From: Anisus vortex
Taxonomy: Eukaryota; Mollusca; Gastropoda; Planorbidae
Direction: 5' to 3'
DNA: 64,000 nucleotides
Assembly: GCA_949126835.1 (NCBI GenBank)
Contig: OX421495.1
Span: forward strand, 27,343,721-27,407,720
Shown here one piece after another: positions 23,083 to 37,007 of this stretch (position 1 is its first letter; every line of letters begins with the position of its first letter). The translations under genes were made by a program, and so were the position numbers. The notes under the pieces are model-generated. The model was given only the letters and a program-made list of their open reading frames with translations, searched no databases and was not told the origin of the DNA.

Positions 23083-24676
23083 TGTCACGATTCTGGACTA
23101 AAACCGTGAGCACTATAGATAGATTATAGCGTAGAGTTAGATTAGATAGAACGAGTAGTCTGAAACTATTACCTTCTTCTCTCTCACGCAATAGGAACAC
23201 CCCAACCACCCCCATTCTTCACCTGTCCTTTAACCTTCACTACACTCTTTTAGTTTTAGTTCCAATTCAGAGTTGCTAATTAATACGCCAAACTGGTACT
23301 AAAACCATGAGTGAATGAAGTGTGAATCTTAATGTATATATCTTCTATTATAATTTTAACTATTTATTCATGCCGTACTTTAATGTGCTTGTATTTTAAC
23401 TATTCATTCATGTTGTTAATTCAAACTATTCATTCATGTTGTTAATTCAACATGCTGTATGTAGACATTACGCGCCTGGTACACACACCCCACTTACCCC
23501 CCCTTCTCCTACCACCCAAGGGCGGCGACTCGCTAGCTACCCTTTGAGACGGTCAATGTTTTCGCATCCACTTAATATTCCCCGGCCGAAACCCCCACCC
23601 CACTTGAGTGACCACGTCAAAGTCTATCAAAGGGAGATAATTCCCTTCACTCAGCATGACGTATGTATCAATCGTCTTTTATCTAGATTAAACCCTCCCA
23701 CTTCGACCCCCCCCCCCGTCTCCCTTGTTCACCCCGCTGAGTGCGGGCGGCAATAATTATTTCATTTACCCCCACCCCGCAGTTTTGGCGGTATAATTGC
23801 TTACCCACCCCAACTCCATTTTCGGCTCCAATAACCTTTTGCTTTATGTAAATATATGTTCGAAAAGACCAATGGGAATTATATGTAAGTCCAACCTAAT
23901 GTAATCACCCAACCAAATTGAGCAGCGGTCACGTGACTAGTCTCACTAGACGCCCGCCCAACTTTTGTAGAGGCAGTCTGAGTTTGGCGCTTGACGGATA
24001 CACTGTACTTTTAGTTAGAGAGGCTGGCTCAGCTCTCGAAGAAGAAGCATCGTTTTAGCTTAACTCCCAACCTACTCATTTGGACTATAGATAATTAGCC
24101 AGTAATAGTAATTCGTTAATACAGTTGTGTAAACCTAAAAGTGGATTCCACAACACTACCGTGTACTAATGTTAGACATTCTGACCAATTTCATATCTGT
24201 CCAGTAGTATATCGCCTCACATGTTATATATATATCGGTCTAGCCAGTATTCGCATTTTCCACCAGTATAAGTTGTGAAACCTAACTTTGGATTCCATAA
24301 CACTCGCCTATACTCGTGTCATTATTGCTGTATAACTTCATATGTATGTCTCACCATTGGATATTCGAACGTAATAAACACCTGAACAGTAACCAGTGAT
24401 TTGCTTGCTTATCTTAGAACTGTTTGTTTGTATACTCTTAACATCTTCACGAGCCAAGGAGAGAAATAATCATTGTTCCAGGACGATTGCAGTAGCGGTA
24501 TTTCGTACCCCCACGACAACCAGCCACCAGTAACCATTAACCCCACGACAACCAGCCACTAGTAACCATTAACCCCACGACAACCAGCCGCCATTAACCC
24601 CACTCAACCACCCCCCCGCACCCATCTCAGTGTCAACATTGTGACGAATTGCTCTCCCAACAGCAACATCGTGACA
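23083..24676 (+). mobile_element. Solo LTR, copy 3
   Basis: 1594 bp with TGTCACGAT/ATCGTGACA ends, and ACAAT at 23078-23082 and 24677-24681. It shares the T-to-C change of copy 2 next to the C-run. Confidence 0.85.
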
Positions 24677-27208
24677 ACAATTATGTTTACCATTCTGATA
24701 TAAGAAGACAAAATACATAATGAGACAACCCTGTTAATCATTAGAATAGAAGATAAAAGCAAGATGAGACAACCCTGTTGACTACTAGAATAGAAGACAC
24801 AAAAGCTAGACGAGACAACCCTGTTGACTATTAGAATATAAGACACAAAAGCTAGATGAGACAACCCTGTTGACTATTAGAATAGAAAACACAAAAGCAA
24901 GTTGAGACAACCCTGTTGACTATTAGAATAGAAGACACAAAAGCAAGATAAGACAACCCTGTTAACTATTAGAATAGAAGACACAAAGACAAGATGAGAT
25001 AACCCTGTTGACCATTAGAATAGAAGACACAAAAGCAAGATAAGACAACCCTGTTGACTATTAAAATATAAGACACAAAAGCAAGATAAGACAACCCTGT
25101 TGACTATTACAATAGAAGACACAAAAGCAATATGAGACAACCCTGTTGACTATTAAAATAAAATAAAAAAGCTAGATGAGACAACCCCGTTGACTATTAG
25201 AATAGCAGACACAATAGCAAGATGAGACAACTCATAAAACCCTGTTGACTATTAGAATAGAAGACACAAAAGCAAGATGAGACAACCCTGTTGACAATTA
25301 GAATAGATGACACAAAAGGCAAGATAAGACAACCCTGTTGACTATTAGAATGGAAGACACAAAGGCAAGATGAGATAACCCTGTTGACTATTAGAATAGA
25401 AGACACAAAAGCAAGTAAGACAACCCTGTTAACTATAAGAATAGAAGACACAAAGACAAGATGAGATAACCCTGTTGACCATTAGAATAGAAGACACAAA
25501 AGCAAGATAAGACAACCCTGTTGACTATTAAAATATAAGACACAAAAGCAAGATAAGACAACCCTGTTGACTATTACAATAGAAGACACAAAAGCAATAT
25601 GAGACAACCCTGTTGACTATTAAAATAAAAAAAAAGCTAGATGAGACAACCCCGTTGACTATTAGAATAGCAGACACAATAGCAAGATGAGACAACTCAT
25701 AAAACCCTGTTGACTATTAGAATAGAAGACACAAAAGCAAGATGAGACAACCCTGTTGACAATTAGAATAGATGACACATAAGGCAAGATAAGACAACCC
25801 TGTTGACTATTAGAATGGAAGACACAAAGGCAAGATGAGATAACCCTGTTGACTATTAGAATAGAAGACACAAAAGCAAGATAATACAACCCTGTTGACT
25901 ATTAAAATATAAGACACAAAAGCAAGATAAGACAACCATGTTGACTATTAGAATAGAAGACACAAAAGCAAGAAGAGACAACTCTGTTTACCATTCTGAT
26001 ATAAGAAGACATAAATACATAATGAGACAACCCTGTTAATCATTAGAATAGAAGACACAAAAAAAAGATGAGACAACCCTGTTGACTATTAGAATAGATG
26101 ACACAAAAGCAAAATGAGATAACCTTGTTGACAATTAAAATATAACACACAAAAGCTAGATGAGACAACCCTGTTGACTATTAGAATAGAAGACACAAAA
26201 GCAAGAAAAGACAACCATGTTGACTATTAGACTATAAGACACAAAAGCTAGATGAGACAACCCTGTTGACTATTAGAATAGAAGACACAATAGCAAGATG
26301 AGACAACCTGTTGACTATTAGAATAGAAGACACAATAGCAAGATGAGACAACCCAGACAACCCTGTTGAATATTAGAATAGAAGACACACAAAAAGATGA
26401 GACAACCCTGTTGACTATTAGAATAGATGACACAAAAGCAAAATGAGATAACCCTGTTGACTATTAGAATATAACAAACAAAAGCTAGATGAGACAACCC
26501 TGTTGACTATTAGAATAGAAGACACAATAGCAAGAAGAGACAACTCTGTTTACCATTCTGATATAAGAAGACATAAATACATAATGAGACAACCCTGTTA
26601 ATCATTAGAATAGAAGACACAAAATTTAGATGAGACAACCCTGTTGACTATTAGAATAAAAGACACAAAAGCAAGATAAGACAACCCTGTTGACTATTAG
26701 AATAGAAGACACAATAGCAAGATGAGATAACCCTGTTGACTATTAGAATAGAAGACACAAAAGCAAGATGAGACAACCCTGTTGACTATTAGAATAGAAG
26801 ACACAATAGCAAGTTGAGACATCTCAGACAACCTGTTGACTATTAGAATAGAAGACACAATAGCAAGATGAGACAACTCAGACAACCCTGTTGAATATTA
26901 GAATAGATGACACAAAAGCAAAATGAGATAACCCTGTTGACTATTAGAATAGAAGACACAAAAGTAAGAAAAGACAACCATGTTGACTATTAGAATAGAA
27001 GACACAAAAGCAAGAAAAGACAACCATTTTGACTATTAGAATAGAAGACACAAAAGCAAGATAAGACAACCCTGTTGACTATTAGAATAGAAGACACAAT
27101 AGCAAGATGAAATAACCCTGTTGACTATTAGAATAGAAGACACAAAAGCAAGATGAGACAACCCTGTTGACTATTAGAATAGAAGAAACAATAGCAAGAA
27201 GAGACAAT
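24677..27208 (+). repeat. 46-bp satellite, segment between LTR copies 3 and 4
   Basis: The shortest inter-LTR satellite segment, 2532 bp, with the junction described for unit C near 26,505-26,535. Monomers on both sides of it are in phase. Confidence 0.97.
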
Positions 27209-28802
27209 TGTCACGATTCTGGACTAAAACCGTGAGCACTATAGATAGATTATAGCGTAGAGTTAGATTAGATAGAACGAGTAGTCTGAAACTATTACCT
27301 TCTTCTCTCTCACGCAATAGGAACACCCCAACCACCCCCATTCTTCACCTGTCCTTTAACCTTCACTACACTCTTTTAGTTTTAGTTCCAATTCAGAGTT
27401 GCTAATTAATACGCCAAACTGGTACTAAAACCATGAGTGAATGAAGTGTGAATCTTAATGTATATATCTTCTATTATAATTTTAACTATTTATTCATGCC
27501 GTACTTTAATGTGCTTGTATTTTAACTATTCATTCATGTTGTTAATTCAAACTATTCATTCATGTTGTTAATTCAACATGCTGTATGTAGACATTACGCG
27601 CCTGGTACACACACCCCACTTACCCCCCCTTCTCCTACCACCCAAGGGCGGCGACTCGCTAGCTACCCTTTGAGACGGTCAATGTTTTCGCATCCACTTA
27701 ATATTCCCCGGCCGAAACCCCCACCCCACTTGAGTGACCACGTCAAAGTCTATCAAAGGGAGATAATTCCCTTCACTCAGCATGACGTATGTATCAATCG
27801 TCTTTTATCTAGATTAAACCCTCCCACTTCGACCCCCCCCCCCGTCTCCCTTGTTCACCCCGCTGAGTGCGGGCGGCAATAATTATTTCATTTACCCCCA
27901 CCCCGCAGTTTTGGCGGTATAATTGCTTACCCACCCCAACTCCATTTTCGGCTCCAATAACCTTTTGCTTTATGTAAATATATGTTCGAAAAGACCAATG
28001 GGAATTATATGTAAGTCCAACCTAATGTAATCACCCAACCAAATTGAGCAGCGGTCACGTGACTAGTCTCACTAGACGCCCGCCCAACTTTTGTAGAGGC
28101 AGTCTGAGTTTGGCGCTTGACGGATACACTGTACTTTTAGTTAGAGAGGCTGGCTCAGCTCTCGAAGAAGAAGCATCGTTTTAGCTTAACTCCCAACCTA
28201 CTCATTTGGACTATAGATAATTAGCCAGTAATAGTAATTCGTTAATACAGTTGTGTAAACCTAAAAGTGGATTCCACAACACTACCGTGTACTAATGTTA
28301 GACATTCTGACCAATTTCATATCTGTCCAGTAGTATATCGCCTCACATGTTATATATATATCGGTCTAGCCAGTATTCGCATTTTCCACCAGTATAAGTT
28401 GTGAAACCTAACTTTGGATTCCATAACACTCGCCTATACTCGTGTCATTATTGCTGTATAACTTCATATGTATGTCTCACCATTGGATATTCGAACGTAA
28501 TAAACACCTGAACAGTAACCAGTGATTTGCTTGCTTATCTTAGAACTGTTTGTTTGTATACTCTTAACATCTTCACGAGCCAAGGAGAGAAATAATCATT
28601 GTTCCAGGACGATTGCAGTAGCGGTATTTCGTACCCCCACGACAACCAGCCACCAGTAACCATTAACCCCACGACAACCAGCCACTAGTAACCATTAACC
28701 CCACGACAACCAGCCGCCATTAACCCCACTCAACCACCCCCCCGCACCCATCTCAGTGTCAACATTGTGACGAATTGCTCTCCCAACAGCAACATCGTGA
28801 CA
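27209..28802 (+). mobile_element. Solo LTR, copy 4
   Basis: 1594 bp with the same ends and ACAAT duplication (27204-27208 and 28803-28807). It carries C next to the C-run, like copies 2 and 3. It is the rightmost LTR in the window. Confidence 0.85.
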
Positions 28803-31800
28803 ACAATTATGTTTACCATTCTGATATAAGAAGACAAAATACATAATGAGACAACCCTGTTAATCATTAGAATAGAAGATAAAAGCAAGATGAGACAACC
28901 CTGTTGACTACTAGAATAGAAGACACAAAAGCTAGACGAGACAACCCTGTTGACTATTAGAATATAAGACACAAAAGCTAGATGAGACAACCCTGTTGAC
29001 TATTAGAATAGAAAACACAAAAGCAAGTTGAGACAACCCTGTTGACTATTAGAATAGAAGACACAAAAGCAAGATAAGACAACCCTGTTAACTATTAGAA
29101 TAGAAGACACAAAGACAAGATGAGATAACCCTGTTGACCATTAGAATAGAAGACACAAAAGCAAGATAAGACAACCCTGTTGACTATTAAAATATAAGAC
29201 ACAAAAGCAAGATAAGACAACCCTGTTGACTATTACAATAGAAGACACAAAAGCAATATGAGACAACCCTGTTGACTATTAAAATAAAATAAAAAAGCTA
29301 GATGAGACAACCCCGTTGACTATTAGAATAGCAGACACAATAGCAAGATGAGACAACTCATAAAACCCTGTTGACTATTAGAATAGAAGACACAAAAGCA
29401 AGATGAGACAACCCTGTTGACAATTAGAATAGATGACACAAAAGGCAAGATAAGACAACCCTGTTGACTATTAGAATGGAAGACACAAAGGCAAGATGAG
29501 ATAACCCTGTTGACTATTAGAATAGAAGACACAAAAGCAAGTAAGACAACCCTGTTAACTATAAGAATAGAAGACACAAAGACAAGATGAGATAACCCTG
29601 TTGACCATTAGAATAGAAGACACAAAAGCAAGATAAGACAACCCTGTTGACTATTAAAATATAAGACACAAAAGCAAGATAAGACAACCCTGTTGACTAT
29701 TACAATAGAAGACACAAAAGCAATATGAGACAACCCTGTTGACTATTAAAATAAAAAAAAAGCTAGATGAGACAACCCCGTTGACTATTAGAATAGCAGA
29801 CACAATAGCAAGATGAGACAACTCATAAAACCCTGTTGACTATTAGAATAGAAGACACAAAAGCAAGATGAGACAACCCTGTTGACAATTAGAATAGATG
29901 ACACATAAGGCAAGATAAGACAACCCTGTTGACTATTAGAATGGAAGACACAAAGGCAAGATGAGATAACCCTGTTGACTATTAGAATAGAAGACACAAA
30001 AGCAAGATAATACAACCCTGTTGACTATTAAAATATAAGACACAAAAGCAAGATAAGACAACCATGTTGACTATTAGAATAGAAGACACAAAAGCAAGAA
30101 GAGACAACTCTGTTTACCATTCTGATATAAGAAGACATAAATACATAATGAGACAACCCTGTTAATCATTAGAATAGAAGACACAAAAAAAAGATGAGAC
30201 AACCCTGTTGACTATTAGAATAGATGACACAAAAGCAAAATGAGATAACCTTGTTGACAATTAAAATATAACACACAAAAGCTAGATGAGACAACCCTGT
30301 TGACTATTAGAATAGAAGACACAAAAGCAAGAAAAGACAACCATGTTGACTATTAGACTATAAGACACAAAAGCTAGATGAGACAACCCTGTTGACTATT
30401 AGAATAGAAGACACAATAGCAAGATGAGACAACCTGTTGACTATTAGAATAGAAGACACAATAGCAAGATGAGACAACCCAGACAACCCTGTTGAATATT
30501 AGAATAGAAGACACACAAAAAGATGAGACAACCCTGTTGACTATTAGAATAGATGACACAAAAGCAAAATGAGATAACCCTGTTGACTATTAGAATATAA
30601 CAAACAAAAGCTAGATGAGACAACCCTGTTGACTATTAGAATAGAAGACACAATAGCAAGATGAGACAACTCAGACAACCGTGTTGAATATTAAAATAGA
30701 AGACACAAAAAAAAGATGAGACGACCCTGTTGACTATTAGAATAGATCACAGAAAAGCAAAATGAGATAACCCTGTTGACTATTAGAATAGAAGAAACAA
30801 AAGCTAGATAAGACAGCCCTGTTGACGATTAGAATAGAAGATACAAAAGCAAGAAAAGACAACCATGTTGACTATTAGAATAGAAGACACCAAAGCAAGA
30901 TAAGACAACCCTGTTAACTATTACAAAAGAAAACACAAAAGCTAGATAAGCCAACCTTGTTGACTATTAGAATAGAAGACACAAAAGCTAGATGAGACAA
31001 CCCTGCCGACTATTAGAATAGAAAACAAAAAAGCTAGATGAGACAACCCTGTTGACTATTAGAATAGAAGACACAAAAGCAAGATAAGAAAACCCTGTTG
31101 ACTATTAGAATAGAAGACACAATAGCAAGATGAGACAAAACTATTGACTATTAGAATAGATGACACATAAGCTAGATGAGACAACCCTGTTGACAAATAT
31201 AGAATAGAAGACACAAAAGCTAGATGAGACAACCCTGTTGACTATTAGAATAGAAGACACAATAGCAAGATGAGACAACTCAGACAACCCTGTTGAATAT
31301 TAAAATAGAAGACACAAAAAAAAGATGAGACAACCCTGTTGACTATTAGAATAGATGACACAAAAGCAAAATGAGATAACCATGTTGATTATTAGAAATA
31401 GAAGACACAAAAGCTAGATAAGACAGCCCTGTTGACTATTAGAATAGATGACACAAAAGCAAGAAAAGACAACCATGTTGACTATTAGAATAGAAGACAC
31501 AAAAGCAAGAAAAGACAACCATGTTGACTATTAGAATAGAAGACACAAAAGCTAGATGAGACAACCCTGTTGACTATTAGACTATAAGACACAAAAATTA
31601 GATGAGACAACCCTGTTGACTATTAAAAAAGAAGAAACAATAGCAAGAAGAGACAACTCTGTTTACCATTCTGATATAAGAAGACATAAATACATAATGA
31701 GACAACCCTGTTAATCATTAGAATAGAAGACACAAAAAAAAGATGAGACAACCCTGTTGACTATTAGAATAGATGACACAAAAGCAAAATGAGATAACCT

Positions 31801-33222
31801 TGTTGACAATTAAAATATAACACACAAAAGCTAGATGAGACAACCCTGTTGACTATTAGAATAGAAGACACAAAAGCAAGAAAAGACAACCATGTTGACT
31901 ATTAGACTATAAGACACAAAAGCTAGATGAGACAACCCTGTTGACTATTAGAATTGAAGACACAATAGCAAGAAGAGACAACTCTGTTTACCATTCTGAT
32001 ATAAGAAGACATAAATACATAATGAGACAACCCTGTTAATCATTAGAATAGAAGACACAAAATTTAGATGAGACAACCCTGTTGACTATTAGAATAAAAG
32101 ACAAAAAAGCAAGATAAGACAACCCTGTTGACTATTAGAATAGAAGACACAATAGCAAGATGAGATAACCCTGTTGACTATTAGAATAGAAGACACAAAA
32201 GCAAGATGAGACAACCCTGTTGACTATTAGAATAGAAGACACAATAGCAAGTTGAGACATCTCAGACAACCTGTTGACTATTAGAATAGAAGACACAATA
32301 GCAAGATGAGACAACTCAGACAACCCTGTTGAATATTAGAATAGATGACACAAAAGCAAAATGAGATAACCCTGTTGACTATTAGAATAGAAGACACAAA
32401 AGTAAGAAAAGACAACCATGTTGACTATTAGAATAGAAGACACAAAAGCAAGAAAAGACAACCATGTTGACTATTAGAATAGAAGACACAAAAGCTAGAT
32501 GAGACAACCCTGTTGACTATTAAAATAGAAGAAACAATAGCAAGAAGAGACAATTATGTTTACCATTATGATATAAGAAGACATAAATACATAATGAGAC
32601 AACCCTGTTAATCATTAGAATAGAAGATAAAAGCAAGATGAGACAACCTTGTTGAATACTTGAATAGAAGACACAAAAGCTAGATGAGACAACCCTGTTG
32701 ACTATTAGAATAGAAAACACAAAAGCAAGTTGAGACAACCCTGTTGACTATTAGAATAGAAGACACAAAAGCAAGATAAGACAACCCTGTTAACTATTAG
32801 AATAGAAGACACAAAGACAAGATGAGATAACCCTGTTGACCATTAGAATAGAAGACACAAAAGCAAGATAAGACAACCCTGTTGACTATTAAAATATAAG
32901 ACACAAAAGCAAGATAAGACAACCCTGTTAAATATTACAATAGAAGACACAAAAGCAATATGAGACAACCCTGTTGACTATTAAAATTAAAAAAAAAGCT
33001 AGATGAGACAACCCCGTTGACTATTAGAATAGCAGACACAATAGCAAGATGAGACAACTCATAAAACCCTGTTGACTATTAGAATAGAAGACACAAAAGC
33101 AAGATGAGACAACCCTGCTGACAATTAGAATAGATGACACAAAAGGCAAGATAAGACAACCCTGTTGACTATTAGAATGGAAGACACAAAGGCAAGATGA
33201 GATAACCCTGTTGACTATTAGA
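27209..33222 (+). repeat. Higher-order unit D: partial copy of unit A, about 6.0 kb
   Basis: Colinear with unit A at a constant offset of 18,030 bp, including the stretches missing from B and C and an empty LTR site at 32550-32554. It shares AATAGATCACAG (30,741 onward) with unit A near 12,711. Resemblance ends around 33,222, where the equivalent of 15,192 changes to a different monomer order. Confidence 0.85.
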
Positions 33223-33229
33223 AAAGAAG

Positions 33230-34600
33230 ACACAAAAGCAAGATAAGACAACCCTGTTAACTATTAGAATAGAAGACACAAAGACAAGATGAGATAACCC
33301 TGTTGACCATTAGAATAGAAGACACAAAAGCAAGATAAGACAACCCTGTTGACTATTAAAATATAAGACACAAAAGCAAGATAAGACAACCCTGTTGACT
33401 ATTACAATAGAAGACACAAAAGCAATATGAGACAACCCTGTTGACTATTAAAATAAAAAAAAAAGCTAGATGAGACAACCCCGTTGACTATTAGAATAGC
33501 AGACACAATAGCAAGATGAGACAACTCATAAAACCCTGTTGACTATTAGAATAGAAGACACAAAAGCAAGATGAGACAACCCTGTTGACAATTAGAATAG
33601 ATGACACAAAAGGCAAGATAAGACAACCCTGTTGACTATTAGAATGGAAGACACAAAGGCAAGATGAGATAACCCTGTTGACTATTAGAATAGAAGACAC
33701 AAAAGCAAGATAATACAACCCTGTTGACTATTAAAATATAAGACACAAAAGCAAGATAAGACAACCCTGTTGACTATTAGAATAGAAGACACAAAAGCAA
33801 TATGAGACAACCCTGTTGACTATTAAAATATAACTCACAAAAGCTAGATGAGACAACCCTGTTGACTATTAGAATAGAAGACACAAAAGCAAGAAAAGAC
33901 AACGATGTAGACTATTAGAATAGAAGACAAAAGCTAGATGAGACAACCCTGTTGACTATTAGACTATAAGACACAAAAGCTAGATGAGACAACCCTAATG
34001 ACTATTAGAATAGATGACACAAAAGCAAAATGAGACAATTCATACAACCCTGTTGACTATTGGAATAGAAGACACAAAAGCAAGAAGAGACAACCCTGTT
34101 GACCATTCTGATATAAGAAGACATAAATACATAATGAGACAACCCTGTTAATCATTAGAATAGAAGACAAAAGAAAAATGAGACAACCCTGTTGACTATT
34201 AGAATATATGACACAAAAGCTAGATGAGACAACCCTGTTTACTATTCAAAAAGAAGACACAAAAGCAAGATGAGACAACCCTGTTGACTATAAGAATAGA
34301 AAACAAAAGCAAGAAAAGACAGCCATGTTCACTATTAGAATACAAGACACAAAAGCTAGATGAGACAACCCTGTTGACTATTAGAATATAAGACACAAAA
34401 GCTAGATGAGACAACCCTGTTGACTATTAGAATAGAAGAAACAAAAGCATGATGAGACAATCCTGTTGACTATTAGAATAGAAGACACAAAAGTAAGATG
34501 AGACAACCCTGTTGACTATTAGAAAAGAAGACACAAAAGCAAGATAAGACAACCATGTTAACTATTAGAAAAGAAAACAAAAAAGCTAGATAAGCCAACC
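33230..34600 (+). repeat. Block recopied 3684 bp downstream
   Basis: The stretch around 33,491-34,414 matches 37,175-38,098 at a constant offset of 3684 bp, including the unusual monomers with GACAATTCATACAACC and GACAGCCATGTTCAC. A third, shortened version starts at about 42,069 (offset 4894 from the second). It lacks 459 bp, about ten monomers, between 42,657 and 42,667. Confidence 0.8.
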
Positions 34601-35149
34601 TTGTTGACTATTAGACTATAAGACACAAAAGCTAGATGAGACAACCCTGTTGACTATTAGAATAGAAGACACAATAGCAAGAAGAGACAACTCTGTTTAC
34701 CATTCTGATATAAGAAGACATAAATACATAATGAGACAACCCTGTTAATCATTAGAATAGAAGACACAAAATTTAGATGAGACAACCCTGTTGACTATTA
34801 TAATAAAAGACACAAAAGCAAGATAAGACAACCCTGTTGACTATTAGAATAGAAGACACAATAGCAAGATGAGATAACCCTGTTGACTATTAGAATAGAA
34901 GACACAAAAGCAAGATGAGACAACCCTGTTGACTATTAGAATAGAAGACACAATAGCAAGTTGAGACATCTCAGACAACCTGTTGACTATTAGAATAGAA
35001 GACACAATAGCAAGATGAGACAACTCAGACAACCCTGTTGAATATTAGAATAGATGACACAAAAGCAAAATGAGATAACCCTGTTGACTATTAGAATAGA
35101 AGACACAAAAGTAAGAAAAGACAACCATGTTGACTATTAGAATAGAAGA

Positions 35150-37007
35150 CACAAAAGCAAGAAAAGACAACCATGTTGACTATTAGAATAGAAGACACAA
35201 AAGCTAGATGAGACAACCCTGTTGACTATTAAAATAGAAGAAACAATAGCAAGAAGAGACAATTATGTTTACCATTATGATATAAGAAGACATAAATACA
35301 TAATGAGACAACCCTGTTAATCATTAGAATAGAAGATAAAAGCAAGATGAGACAACCTTGTTGACTACTTGAATAAAAGACACAAAAGCTAGATGAGACA
35401 ACCCTGTTAACTATTAGAATATAAGACACAAAAGCTAGATGAGACAACCCTGTTGACTTTTAGAATAGAAAACACAAAAGCAAGTTGAGACAACCCTGTT
35501 GACTATTAGAATAGAAGACACAAAAGCAAGATAAGACAACCCTGTTAACTATTAGAATAGAAGACACAAAGACAAGATGAGATAACCCTGTTGACCATTA
35601 GAATAGAAGACACAAAAGCAAGATAAGACAACCCTGTTGACTATTAAAATATAAGACACAAAAGCAAGATAAGACAACCCTGTTGAATATTACAATAGAA
35701 GACACAAAAGCAATATGAGACAATCCTGTTGACTATTAAAATTAAAAAAAAAAGCTAGATGAGACAACCCCGTTGACTATTAGAATAGCAGACACAATAG
35801 AAAGATGAGACAACTCATAAAACCCTGTTGACTATTAGAATAGAAGACACAAAAGCAAGATGAGACAACCCTGTTGACAATTAGAATAGATGACACAAAA
35901 GGCTGGATAAGACAACCCTGTTGACTATTAGAATGGAAGACACAAAGGCAAGATGAGATAACCCTGTTGACTATTAGAATAGAAGACACAAAAGCAAGAT
36001 AAGACAACCCTGTTAACTATTAGAATAGAAGACACAAAGACAAGATGAGATAACCCTGTTGACCATTAGAATAGAAGACACAAAAGCAAGAAAAGACAAC
36101 CATGTTGACTATTAGAATAGAAGACACAAAAGCTAGATGAGACAACCCTGTTGACTATTAAAATAGAAGAAACAATAGCAAGAAGAGACAATTATGTTTA
36201 CCATTCTGATATAAGAAGACATAAATACATAATGAGACAACCCTGTTAATCATTAGAATAGAAGATAAAAGCAAGATGAGACAACCTTGTTGAATACTTG
36301 AATAGAAGACACAAAAGCTAGATGAGACAACCCTGTTAACTATTAGAATATAAGACACAAAAGCTAGATGAGACAACCCTGTTGACTATTAGAATAGAAA
36401 ACACAAAAGCAAGTTGAGACAACCCTGTTGACTATTAGAATAGAAGACACAAAAGCAAGATAAGACAACCCTGTTAACTATTAGAATAGAAGACACAAAG
36501 ACAAGATGAGATAACCCTGTTGACCATTAGAATAGAAGACACAAAAGCAAGATAAGACAACCCTGTTGACTATTAAAATATAAGACACAAAAGCAAGATA
36601 AGACAACCCTGTTGAATATTACAATAGAAGACACAAAAGCAATATGAGACAACCCTGTTGACTATTAAAATTAAAAAAAAAAGCTAGATGAGACAACCCC
36701 GTTGACTATTAGAATAGCAGACACAATAGCAAGATGAGACAACTCATAAAACCCTGTTGACTATTAGAATAGAAGACACAAAAGCAAGATGAGACAACCC
36801 TGTTGACAATTAGAATAGATGACACAAAAGGCAAGATAAGACAACCCTGTTGACTATTAGAATGGAAGACACAAAGGCAAGATGAGATAACCCTGTTGAC
36901 TATTAGAATAGAAGACACAAAAGCAAGATAAGACAACCCTGTTAACTATTAGAATAGAAGACACAAAGACAAGATGAGATAACCCTGTTGACCATTAGAA
37001 TAGAAGA
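35150..37007 (+). repeat. 929-bp higher-order repeat, first cluster (2 copies)
   Basis: Landmarks at 35,221 (GTTGACTATTAAAATAG leading into the empty LTR site) and at 35,780 recur exactly 929 bp later. One unit equals about 20 monomers. Copies differ at single bases, such as CCATTATGA versus CCATTCTGA after the empty site. Confidence 0.82.

Larger units (their letters stand above)
23083..27208 (+). repeat. Higher-order unit C: 4126 bp, unit A minus 4116 bp
   Basis: Colinear with unit A to about 26,535, then jumps to sequence matching unit A from about 16,747. The lost part corresponds to about 12,632-16,747. The exchange lies within GACTATTAGAATAGAAGACA and following bases, common to both sites. 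Unit C keeps a piece equal to unit A 12,448-12,631 that unit B lacks, so C was not derived from B by further loss. Confidence 0.88.
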
